DNA from: Lentisphaerota bacterium
Lineage (GTDB): Bacteria > Verrucomicrobiota > Kiritimatiellia > RFP12 > UBA1067
Assembly (NCBI GenBank): GCA_022839525.1
Contig: JALHET010000015.1
Location: 14,078-36,801 of the forward strand
Direction of reading: 5' to 3'
Length of the DNA stretch: 22,724 nucleotides
Below are positions 1-6,828 of the stretch, one piece after another. Numbering within the stretch: position 1 is the stretch's first letter; each line of letters begins with the position of its first letter. Position numbers and translations under genes: made by a program. The notes below the pieces were generated by a model, which saw only the letters and a program-made list of their open reading frames with translations, was not told the DNA's origin and ran no database searches.

Positions 1-2
1 GA

Positions 3-1544
3 GAGAAGATCCAGTTATGGCTAGGGAAAGTCACCGAAAGCCCCTTGCGGAGCGCCGGGTTTGGCGCTTTGGCGACCGCCTTCCTGCAAAGCAGCGGCCT
101 GCTGATGGTCACCATGATCGGTTTGATCAATGCCAACCTGATGACCGTTCAGCAATCCATCGGCATCATGCTGGGGCAGGAGATCGGGACAACGATCACC
201 GCCCAGATCGTTGTTTTTGATATTGGTGCCTTCCGGTTATTGTTTGTGATCCTCGGGTTTATCTTCATCGAGTGTTTTGAACACCGCGATTGGAAAAAAT
301 ATGGCGAAATCATGATGGGGCTGGGGCTGATCTTCGTGGGAATGAGTTATATGTCGTCCTCCCTCGATCACCTCATGAAGATCCCCTCGTTCTCGAAGCT
401 GCTGGTGACCATGGGCCAACGCCCCTTCATCGGTGTCTTCGCGGGTCTGATCGTAACCGCGATCACCCAGAGCAGCACGGCTGTGACCAGTATGGCGGTG
501 GCGATGGGCATGAACCGTGCCATCACACTCGAAGGCGCGATCGGGATCATTCTCGGGGCAAACATCGGCTCGTGCATTACCGGGTTTGTCGCTTCCTTCG
601 GACAGTCACGTACGGCGCGGCAAGCCTCGATCGCCCAGATCCTGATCAATGTGTTTGGCGTTTGCCTTTTTCTTCCTTTTATTGAGCAATATACCAGCAT
701 TGTCGCCTACACATCGGGCGAACTCCCGCGGCAAATCGCCAATGCGCATACGATATTCAACATGGTGTGCAGCGTACTGCTTATCCCGTTTGTGAAGCAG
801 ATCGCTCAACTGTCTGCGTGGTTGACTCCCGCTTCCCGTGTCCCTGAAAAAACCAAGGTCACCGCTTTTATCGATGAAATGCAACACTCCGTCCCCTCGG
901 TTGCCCTGAGCGAAGCGGCGCGGGAGTTGATCCGGGTGGGAGATATCACCGCCCAGATGGTAAGCGATAGCTGTGCGGCGCTGATCAATCTGGATAAAAA
1001 CAAGATCAAAAGTGTTCTGACCCAAGAGAAGGAACTGGTTGACCCGATCGACAAAGAGCTGACACATTTCATAAACATGCTCATGAACAAAGATTTGACC
1101 CACGCGCAACAGCAGCGGTGTTTCCAAATCAAGAATCTGCTCGCCGATATCGAACGCGTCGGGGATATGGCCGAAGATATCGCCGAGTACGCACTGGAAA
1201 GAATCGAAACCAAGGTTGAGTTCACCGCTCCGGCCATCAAAGATCTGCAGCACCTGTGGGATCATGCCCACCGGACTTATGTGTTAGGCATTCAAGCTTT
1301 TTCAGAGAATGATGCTGAAAAAGCGGGTCAGGTCTGCCGACTGGAGAGCGAGTTTGACCGGTTGTACGGGCAAGCGCGCCGGGAGCATATCCATCGTCTT
1401 GAAAAAGGCGGATGTCAACCACAAGCGGACGTGATTTTTACCGAGACCCTGAGAATCTTGGAACGCATCAGTGACCACGCTGAAAACTTGGCCGTTAGCG
1501 TGGCGCGTTCGCTCGCGGAAAGATCCGCCAAGAAAGCATCTTGA
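3..1544 (+). CDS. Na+/phosphate cotransporter family protein with C-terminal PhoU-like domain (5' end missing)
   Basis: This is a sodium-dependent phosphate transporter of the NptA/YjbB (PF02690) type, an inner-membrane protein. The reading frame is open through the left edge, so the real start lies outside the window. The TTG at 45 is only the first possible start in view; in-frame codons before it already belong to the transporter. Two inverted transport repeats are visible. The first has QSSGLLMV followed by GQEIGTTITAQ, and the second has TQSSTAVTS followed by GANIGSCITG, the usual QSS and G-x-x-IGT signatures. The first repeat reads QSSG and GQEIG where QSSS and GANIG are common. Hydrophobic segments fill the first 250 or so visible residues. 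From about residue 290 to the end the protein is helical and charged, with the E-R-x-x-D-x-A-E/H pattern of PhoU domains (ERVGDMAEDIAEYA and ERISDHAENLA). This fusion is common in the family. No operon partner is evident: 211 bases separate it from the next gene. Confidence 0.9.
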   Translation, partial: EKIQLWLGKVTESPLRSAGFGALATAFLQSSGLLMVTMIGLINANLMTVQQSIGIMLGQEIGTTITAQIVVFDIGAFRLLFVILGFIFIECFEHRDWKKYGEIMMGLGLIFVGMSYMSSSLDHLMKIPSFSKLLVTMGQRPFIGVFAGLIVTAITQSSTAVTSMAVAMGMNRAITLEGAIGIILGANIGSCITGFVASFGQSRTARQASIAQILINVFGVCLFLPFIEQYTSIVAYTSGELPRQIANAHTIFNMVCSVLLIPFVKQIAQLSAWLTPASRVPEKTKVTAFIDEMQHSVPSVALSEAARELIRVGDITAQMVSDSCAALINLDKNKIKSVLTQEKELVDPIDKELTHFINMLMNKDLTHAQQQRCFQIKNLLADIERVGDMAEDIAEYALERIETKVEFTAPAIKDLQHLWDHAHRTYVLGIQAFSENDAEKAGQVCRLESEFDRLYGQARREHIHRLEKGGCQPQADVIFTETLRILERISDHAENLAVSVARSLAERSAKKAS

Positions 1545-1755
1545 ACATCTGTACAGGCCATGCGGAAGTTGAAGGGCAAGGACAAGTGACGCGGCACACT
1601 GCACAACCCTTACGCTCCCTGAACCTCCCGTGCAACAACGGCAAGGAGTCGCAAAACTCGGAAGCGCGGAGATACGGCCTCTATCTGGGAAGGATCTTGC
1701 CTTCTGGATGCAGGTGTGGGCATCGGGTTTGAAACAACAGAGAGGACAACGAACA

Positions 1756-2153
1756 ATGAAGATGAAACGACACCCCGTTCTACTCATGACCGTTGCGGCG
1801 ATGCTTGCCTGGGCCACGCCCGGCGTCGGCGCGGCAGCATCACCCTCGTCTGCCGCCCAACCGGTGGCGATCAGAGTCCGCGGACAACATCCCGCGGTCG
1901 TTCTCGCGGCTGAGGAACTGTCCCGCTACTTGAACCAAATGGCCGGAAGCCCCGGGAGCGCGGAAATCGTGAGCGACCTGCCGCCGGGCGGTGCCGCGAT
2001 CGAGGTGGGGCTCGCGGAATATCTAGGTGTCGCCATCAAGGGTCTTGCCGATCCGAGACGCATACCGATCCGGTTTTCGATATCGAATGGTTTAACAGCA
2101 CGTATCGCCGCTATTTCGCGTCGGCCAAGCCGATACGCCCCGTGCGTCCTTAA
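1756..2153 (+). pseudogene. Remnant of an exported protein with a GH67-N/DUF4838-like N-terminus, internally deleted and frameshifted
   Basis: The ATG at 1756 follows a purine-rich site (agaggac, 1741-1747). It opens a clear signal peptide (KMKRHPVLLMTVAAMLAWA, then small residues). A segment with AVVLAAEELSRYLNQMAG and AAIEVGLAEYLGV comes next, resembling the N-terminal domain before DUF4838 and alpha-glucuronidase-like catalytic regions. After about residue 100 this frame turns into arginine/serine-rich text and stops at 2200-2202. In another frame, codons from about 2056 to the stop at 2151-2153 read like a genuine C-terminus (FDIEWFNSTYRRYFASAKP). The simplest reading is that most of a protein several hundred residues long has been lost and its two ends are now out of frame. 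CCGATCCG is repeated at 2048-2055 and 2065-2072 near the junction. Alternatively, the first frame alone (149 residues) could be a short real gene. The family assignment rests on few residues. Confidence 0.5.
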
Positions 2154-2246
2154 CCCATGTTTGGTCTTTGATGCCACCCCGGTTCGCGGCATGCCGCAGT
2201 AAACCCTGTCCTAAATATGAAAACCAAAACCGCAAGGATACACACC

Positions 2247-3161
2247 ATGAACGGCAGGATGATGACACGACGCAATTTTCTGGAAGCCGCCGCTGGCGGG
2301 CTGGCGGCATCGGCACTACTGCCGTCTTCCCAGGCGCGCGCGCAACTGGCGCCGACTCAGGAAGGCACAGTGCGGGACCGCCTGTGGCTGTTCGGCAGTC
2401 CGACCGGCAGCACGGCTCCCCATACGAGGCTCCGCACGGTCATGAGTCCCGTTGAGGGTGCCCTCTATCTGGGGGTTCCCAACATCTACATGAATCAGGC
2501 AAACGCCGGACTGGAAGCGCAAATCGGGCGCTTTGAGCCGCCTTTCGCGCAATATGCGACCGCACTGCGGCCTTTCAAACGGATACTCTGGGGGCTGACC
2601 GGTTCGGGAGGGTTCACCACAACCGAGGAGCGTAATGAGGGATTGGAGCTGATCATCAAAACCCCAAATTTCGTGGGAACACATTTTGACGACTTTTTCG
2701 CCAGCAAACCGGCCGGCAAGAAGGCGGTCCTTACAGTCGATGAACTTCGCCGGATCCGGGACACCTTGAAATCTGCCGGCCGGCCGCTGGAGATATATTC
2801 CACCTACTACACCAGCCTTTTGGATCTCCCGCTGACGGAATATCTGGAGTTACTGGACGGCGTGACCTTCTGGACATGGAACCCCAAGGATCTCGTCAAC
2901 CTGGAATCGAATCTGGCCAAGGTCAAAAAAGTGGCGCCACACCTGAAGGTGATACAGGGTTGCTATCTGGTGGACTTCACGAAAAAAGTGTCCGTCCCGA
3001 TTCCCGCCATGCGGCAGCAGTGCGAGTTCGGACTGGAGGCGCTCAAGCAGAAGCGGATTGAAGGCATGATGTTTCTCAGCAACGGCGTGATGGACGTTGG
3101 CTTTGAATCGGTGGAATGGACACGCACGTGGATTCAGCAAGTCGGCGAAATGCCTGTTTAA
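2247..3161 (+). CDS. Tat-exported protein of unknown function, probably TIM-barrel-like
   Basis: The product has 304 residues. I chose the ATG at 2247 because AAGGA lies 9 bases upstream; the earlier in-frame ATG at 2217 has no ribosome-binding site. The N-terminus carries a twin-arginine signal (MTRRNFLEAAAGGLAASALL, arginines 8 and 9) with cleavage likely near SSQARA, so the folded protein is sent to the periplasm or outward. The mature part starts RDRLWLFGSPTGS. It alternates short hydrophobic strands with helices (RILWGLTGSGG, FVGTHFDDFFA, LEIYSTYYTS, VTFWTWNPKDL, HLKVIQGCYLVDF, GMMFLSNGVMDVG), which suggests a (beta/alpha)8 barrel. HFDDFF and FWTW are candidate active-site stretches. I do not recognise a named family. 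Similar Tat-marked proteins occur in Planctomycetes and Verrucomicrobia near carbohydrate genes; that comparison is from memory. The gene directly follows the decayed exported-protein remnant. Confidence 0.75.
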   Translation: MNGRMMTRRNFLEAAAGGLAASALLPSSQARAQLAPTQEGTVRDRLWLFGSPTGSTAPHTRLRTVMSPVEGALYLGVPNIYMNQANAGLEAQIGRFEPPFAQYATALRPFKRILWGLTGSGGFTTTEERNEGLELIIKTPNFVGTHFDDFFASKPAGKKAVLTVDELRRIRDTLKSAGRPLEIYSTYYTSLLDLPLTEYLELLDGVTFWTWNPKDLVNLESNLAKVKKVAPHLKVIQGCYLVDFTKKVSVPIPAMRQQCEFGLEALKQKRIEGMMFLSNGVMDVGFESVEWTRTWIQQVGEMPV

Positions 3162-3208
3162 CCGCAGGAAAAACGGTGAAGGGGTTAATGGAACGTAATC
3201 ATACCGGA

Positions 3209-3236
3209 TTGCTTTCGCGGGATAGCTTGCTATGAT
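3209..3236 (+). promoter_or_regulatory. Sigma70-type promoter giving a nearly leaderless mRNA for the membrane protein gene
   Basis: A -35 box TTGCTT (3209-3214) is followed by a 16-base spacer and a -10 box TATGAT (3231-3236). Only 8 bases separate the -10 from the ATG at 3245, so transcription should begin about 2 bases before the start codon. No Shine-Dalgarno sequence precedes that ATG, which fits leaderless translation. Confidence 0.55.
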
Positions 3237-3244
3237 AGTGCGCC

Positions 3245-4582
3245 ATGCAGACCCCTGACCCGTCCACCGGTTACACGCTGTGGCGAGCCCTTAAATTCTA
3301 CATCCCGCTTGTGATTCAGGCGGCCTCGCAGAGCCTGACCTATCCGCTGGTGGCGGCGATCGTCTCACACGGCAAGCACGGCGTGGTAGACCTGGCAGCG
3401 TTCGCGCAGGGGCAGGCCGTGATGTTCATGATCGGCGCGCTGGGCGGCGGTTTGCTGACCACCGGCATGGTGTTCGGGCGCGACGCGGAGGGTTTCCGCC
3501 AATTCAAGCGCCTGAACCTCTGGATGTGCGGTATCCTTGTCTTGCTTCAGGCACTGGCCTGTGTCCACCCGTTTGACACGATCATGTTTCACGGTATTCT
3601 AGGGCTTGAGGCGCCCATGGACGAGACCGCCCGCGAGGTGCTGTTCTGGAGCATCCCGCTGCAAATCTTTTTCTTCATGCGCAACCCCGGGCTGGTAGCG
3701 CTCTACAACGCCCGCGCCAGTGCCGCCGCCAACTGGGGCACGCTCAGCCGCATCGCGCTGACCGCCTGTCTGACCCCGCTGTTTGTGCACATGGGCTGGG
3801 TGGGGCATCTCATGGGCACGCTGGCCATAACCGCCCCGGTTCTGGTGGAATGGCTGCTGGTGCAGCGGATGGCCACCCCTTACATCCGCAAGCTCGCTCC
3901 AGCGGCCAGCCAACAGGCCGGGTTCAAAACTCAATTTGTGTTTACCATTCCTCTCTCTTTTGGCGGTTTACTTCTGGCGATGGCCGGGTTCATGATTGGC
4001 GCGTTCATCACCCGTGCGGATGATCCCGCGCGGATGCTGCCCATCCACTACGTGACCATGGGGGTGGTGAACCCCGTGTGCTTTGCGGCGCTCCGCATGC
4101 AGGCCGTGGTGCTGGCATTCCCCCCGCGTCACAAGAGTGACCACTCGGTATTCGGGTTCGCGCTGGCGGCGGGCATTCTTCTCGCGTTCTTCCCCTTGGT
4201 GGGGCAAATTCCGGCGGTGGCGCAGTGGTATTTCGGCCAAATCCAAAACGTGCCCGCCAGCGACATCCCGCTGGCCATGCGGGCCATGCTGCTCATCTCG
4301 GTCTTGCCGGTTCTCCAATCCCTGCGCGGCCATGCCGAAGGTCTGGCCGCATGGCGCCGGCGTCCCAACGCGATCCTGGCGGGTCAGGCAGTGCATCTGG
4401 CCGCGCTGGTCTCCGTGCTTTTCATCGCGCTGAACCTTGGCGTTCCCGGCTACGTGATGGGCGTGGCCGCCATTCTCGTGGCGACACTGATGACCCTTGT
4501 CACGGTTCGTCTGGGGCTGCTCTGGGCCGACATGGAGGACACCTTCGGGCGTGCCTCGCGCATGCGAGGCACGGAGGGATGA
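3245..4582 (+). CDS. Polytopic membrane protein, MOP flippase/ANKH-like
   Basis: This 445-residue integral membrane protein has about 12 hydrophobic segments, arranged as two similar halves joined near residues 215-230 (PAASQQAGFKTQ). The start of each half (LKFYIPLVIQAASQSL and QFVFTIPLSFGGLLLAMAGFM) resembles the first helix of MOP-superfamily exporters (MATE, Wzx, MviN). The order of features is closer to the ANKH (progressive ankylosis) branch: KFYIPL, then an early GALGGGLLTTGMVFGRD segment, then a C-terminal LGVPGYVMGVAAIL. ANKH proteins are linked to export of nucleotides, pyrophosphate or citrate in animals, but bacterial members have no settled substrate, so none is proposed here. 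The length of 445 fits MOP transporters. It appears to be transcribed from its own promoter immediately upstream. The next gene, an exported aldolase, begins 75 bases downstream from a separate promoter. Confidence 0.6.
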   Translation: MQTPDPSTGYTLWRALKFYIPLVIQAASQSLTYPLVAAIVSHGKHGVVDLAAFAQGQAVMFMIGALGGGLLTTGMVFGRDAEGFRQFKRLNLWMCGILVLLQALACVHPFDTIMFHGILGLEAPMDETAREVLFWSIPLQIFFFMRNPGLVALYNARASAAANWGTLSRIALTACLTPLFVHMGWVGHLMGTLAITAPVLVEWLLVQRMATPYIRKLAPAASQQAGFKTQFVFTIPLSFGGLLLAMAGFMIGAFITRADDPARMLPIHYVTMGVVNPVCFAALRMQAVVLAFPPRHKSDHSVFGFALAAGILLAFFPLVGQIPAVAQWYFGQIQNVPASDIPLAMRAMLLISVLPVLQSLRGHAEGLAAWRRRPNAILAGQAVHLAALVSVLFIALNLGVPGYVMGVAAILVATLMTLVTVRLGLLWADMEDTFGRASRMRGTEG

Positions 4583-4619
4583 GACATGGACAGGGGTATG
4601 CGTCTGTCTGGATGGGCGG

Positions 4620-4648
4620 TTGTGGGGACGGCCCGGATGTGATAATGT
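4620..4648 (+). promoter_or_regulatory. Sigma70-type promoter very close to the exported-aldolase start codon
   Basis: TTGTGG (4620-4625), a 17-base spacer and TAATGT (4643-4648) form a good promoter. The ATG is at 4658, so the transcript should start about 3 bases before it. A short AAGG at 4650-4653 would then lie at or just outside the mRNA end. Confidence 0.5.
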
Positions 4649-4657
4649 TAAGGCAAA

Positions 4658-5605
4658 ATGAAAACCCACTTCTTCCGGTTTCTCCTAGGCCTCTGCGCCT
4701 TTTCTGCAGCCGCTGGCGGCGCGTTCGCCCAAGGCAAACCTGCCGGCACGCCGCGGTTGAACCGCTTCATCGAACTCATGGAAGCGCAACAACCCGCCTT
4801 CGGCGTGTTTTCGTCCATTGTGTCCACGCGCAACGGCTCGGCGATGGCCGGAAGCGGGCTGGATTTTGTCATCGTGGATCTGGAGCACTCCCCCTTTGAC
4901 CTCTACCGGCTCGAAGGTTACCTGCTCGGGATGGTGAACAAGGCCGAGATCTTGAAAAAGGGGAATCTCCAGCCCAGCGTGGTGCCGATCATCCGCGTGC
5001 CTGCAGCGGGACGCGAACAGCTCCAGTTCGTCATCAAGCAAGTGCTGGATCTCGGACCCATGGGCCTTCTGGTGCCGCATGTGGACACCGCCGAAGACGC
5101 CCGCGCCATGGTGCAGGCCAGCCGGTTTCCGCAACTGCAGGGCGCGGCCGACTTTGAGCCGGCGGGCAAGCGCGGCATCGGATACGGTTGGGCGGCGCGT
5201 TACTGGGGCGTCTCCGGAGCCGAGTATGCCGAGCGCGCCGATCTCTGGCCGCTCGACCGAAAAGGCGAACTCGTCCTCTGGCTCATGATCGAAACCAAAG
5301 AGTCTGTGGACAACTGCCTCGAAATCGCGCGCACCCCCGGCATTGGCGGGCTTTTCCTCGGCCCTTCAGACCTCGCCTTCTCTCTGGGTGTCCCTCTGGG
5401 TGACCCTTCCGTGGAAAAGGCGATTGAAAAGGTGCTCGCGGCCAGCAAGCAGACCGGCGTCCCCCTCGGCACCTTGTGCTCCGCGAGGGACGTCGAACGG
5501 CGACTTGCCCAAGGCTTTCGCTTCCTCGCAGTCGGCGGCGATAGTGGCCCGTCAGGCAGCGTAACTGAGGCGGTTCGTATAGGACGCGCTTTCAAAGCGA
5601 AATAG
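4658..5605 (+). CDS. Exported HpcH/HpaI-family aldolase
   Basis: This 315-residue protein belongs to the HpcH/HpaI class II pyruvate-aldolase family, metal-dependent enzymes that join or split pyruvate/oxaloacetate and an aldehyde. The key residues are in place: D74-x-E76-H77 (VDLEHSPFD, the catalytic Asp/His pair), R113 in PIIRVP (pyruvate-carboxylate contact), E212 in LMIETKES and D238 in LGPSDL (metal ligands). The protein has a typical signal peptide (FFRFLLGLCAFSAAAGGAFA, cleavage probably after AFA at residue 24), which is unusual for an enzyme using a cytoplasmic keto acid. The family core is about 250-260 residues, so the extra length is the signal plus an insertion near residues 160-200 (GKRGIGYGWAARYWG). 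That YG-x-x-A-R-Y-W segment is also seen in 2-dehydro-3-deoxy-sugar aldolase relatives. The substrate is unknown. It has its own promoter and an AraC-type regulator gene follows. Confidence 0.85.
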   Translation: MKTHFFRFLLGLCAFSAAAGGAFAQGKPAGTPRLNRFIELMEAQQPAFGVFSSIVSTRNGSAMAGSGLDFVIVDLEHSPFDLYRLEGYLLGMVNKAEILKKGNLQPSVVPIIRVPAAGREQLQFVIKQVLDLGPMGLLVPHVDTAEDARAMVQASRFPQLQGAADFEPAGKRGIGYGWAARYWGVSGAEYAERADLWPLDRKGELVLWLMIETKESVDNCLEIARTPGIGGLFLGPSDLAFSLGVPLGDPSVEKAIEKVLAASKQTGVPLGTLCSARDVERRLAQGFRFLAVGGDSGPSGSVTEAVRIGRAFKAK

Positions 5606-5650
5606 GTGTGACACGTGTGAGGATGCGGTGCAAAAAAGTTGAGTTACGCA

Positions 5651-5662
5651 TTTTTCCAAACA
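5651..5662 (+). promoter_or_regulatory. Candidate operator TTTTTCCAAACA upstream of the AraC-type gene
   Basis: This AT-rich 12-base sequence ends 62 bases before the regulator's start codon. It is matched exactly at 6681-6692, before the adjacent structural genes. I found no third copy in the window. An autoregulatory binding site of the AraC-type protein is inferred. No convincing -10 box can be seen downstream of it here. Confidence 0.35.
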
Positions 5663-5724
5663 CGACGTGAAGACTGCGGCTGTACGCCGAAGCTGCTCAA
5701 ACGGTACGGGGGAAAGGCGGGAAG

Positions 5725-6648
5725 GTGAGCGCAAAGTCCAAATCCACACACCAGCCAAAGCTGAAGCTGCCGTTCGAATACCGGGACACGCCGGAGACAC
5801 GCGTGATCGATCTCGAACCCGAAGGCGTGCCGTGCGTCCCCGTAATTGAGCAGATCGGCTACGGACACAAAGTGCAGGAACCGCCTGAACACGTCCATCC
5901 CGAATGCTTGGAAATCGTCTACTGCCGCGGCGGGGAATTGATTTTTGAAAGCGGGGGCGAACGCCGTCCGTTCCGTCCCGGCATGGTTTTCGTGTCACGG
6001 CCCAACGAACCGCACCGCCTGGCGTCCCTGCCGCGCGGAACGGCGTTCTACGGGTTGTTCTTTCGAATCCCGCGCGGGGATTTCCCGCTGCTGCGCTTGC
6101 CGACAGACGAGGCACGATGGCTGAAAAGGAAGCTGACATCCCTGCCGAGGCGTCTTTTCAAGGCGGACGCTTCCGTGCCGCGTCTTTTCCGGCGGATCTT
6201 CCACATATACGATACCGCGCCGAAACGGACGCCCGAACGCCGTTTCCTCATCAGGACAGCCGTCACGGATCTGTTGCTCGCGATTGTGGAATCGGCTGAG
6301 TCCGACGGCGGGCGTGAAACGCCGAACCCCATCGAATCGCTCGTGGCGGAAATGCGCGCGCATCCCGAGGGAAAATTCCCGTTGCACGAGCTGGCCGAAC
6401 GCTTCGGCATCACGTCGGAGACACTCCGTCTCCGTTTCCGCAAAATCACCGGCATTCCGCCGCATGCGTTTCTCGTGGCGCGGCGAATCGACAGGGCAAA
6501 GGAGATGTTGCGCGATTCGGACGTCTCCGTCGCCTCCATCGCCGACCGGCTCGGTTTTTCGAGCCCGCAGAACTTCGCGACGCAGTTCCGCCTCGCCACG
6601 GGCACAACGCCCCTCGCGTGGCGTTCGGGGCTCCGCGAACGTGCCTGA
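5725..6648 (+). CDS. AraC-family transcriptional regulator with N-terminal cupin domain
   Basis: This 307-residue cytoplasmic DNA-binding regulator starts at a GTG at 5725, preceded by GGAAAGG (5711-5717) at good spacing. Residues about 45-115 form an AraC-type cupin sensor (PPEHVHPECLEIVYCRGG, then FRPGMVFVSRPNEPHRL), including the H-x-H-x-x-E pattern and the PNEPH turn usual in sugar-responsive members. The last 100 residues hold the two helix-turn-helix motifs (LHELAERFGITSETLRLRFRKITG and VSVASIADRLGFSSPQNFATQF) with the typical PLAWR end. Such proteins generally bind a small ligand, often a sugar, and activate neighbouring genes. Four structural genes follow on the same strand after a 180-base gap. 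A 12-base sequence is shared between that gap and the region before this gene, which supports it as their regulator. The ligand is unknown. Confidence 0.9.
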   Translation: MSAKSKSTHQPKLKLPFEYRDTPETRVIDLEPEGVPCVPVIEQIGYGHKVQEPPEHVHPECLEIVYCRGGELIFESGGERRPFRPGMVFVSRPNEPHRLASLPRGTAFYGLFFRIPRGDFPLLRLPTDEARWLKRKLTSLPRRLFKADASVPRLFRRIFHIYDTAPKRTPERRFLIRTAVTDLLLAIVESAESDGGRETPNPIESLVAEMRAHPEGKFPLHELAERFGITSETLRLRFRKITGIPPHAFLVARRIDRAKEMLRDSDVSVASIADRLGFSSPQNFATQFRLATGTTPLAWRSGLRERA

Positions 6649-6680
6649 GCGGGACAGGCGTTTAATTTTAGCGAAATTGC

Positions 6681-6717
6681 TTTTTCCAAACAAAAAGGCG
6701 CGGCCACCTGTTACACT
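6681..6717 (+). promoter_or_regulatory. Candidate activator-dependent promoter of the glycan locus
   Basis: An extended -10, TG-T-TACACT (6709-6717), has no recognisable -35 at the right distance; positions 6689-6694 read AACAAA. The 12-base sequence TTTTTCCAAACA (6681-6692), identical to the one before the AraC-type gene, overlaps that place. This is the arrangement expected when an AraC-type activator replaces the -35 contact. The predicted leader is about 105 bases. Confidence 0.35.
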
Positions 6718-6828
6718 ATTTATGTTGTGGGGAAAGGGCTTGTCGCACCAAGCATTCGAGCACATGGTTTGTGAAGAAGCTCATCAAGGGGGTTGAGCGG
6801 TCAGCCGACCGACAGGAAGGAAAACAGG

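Noticed and set aside
1684..1712. GAAGG-CCTTC inverted repeat in the gap after the phosphate transporter
   Set aside because: The stem is only 5 bp and no T-run follows, so it is not called a terminator.
2217..2219. ATG at 2217 as the start of the Tat protein
   Set aside because: It has no ribosome-binding site, while the ATG at 2247 has AAGGA at 9 bases and leaves a normal-length Tat signal.
5606..5620. GTGTGA direct repeat with a 3-base spacer, just after the aldolase stop
   Set aside because: It is too short to separate from chance, and there is no second occurrence near other genes.
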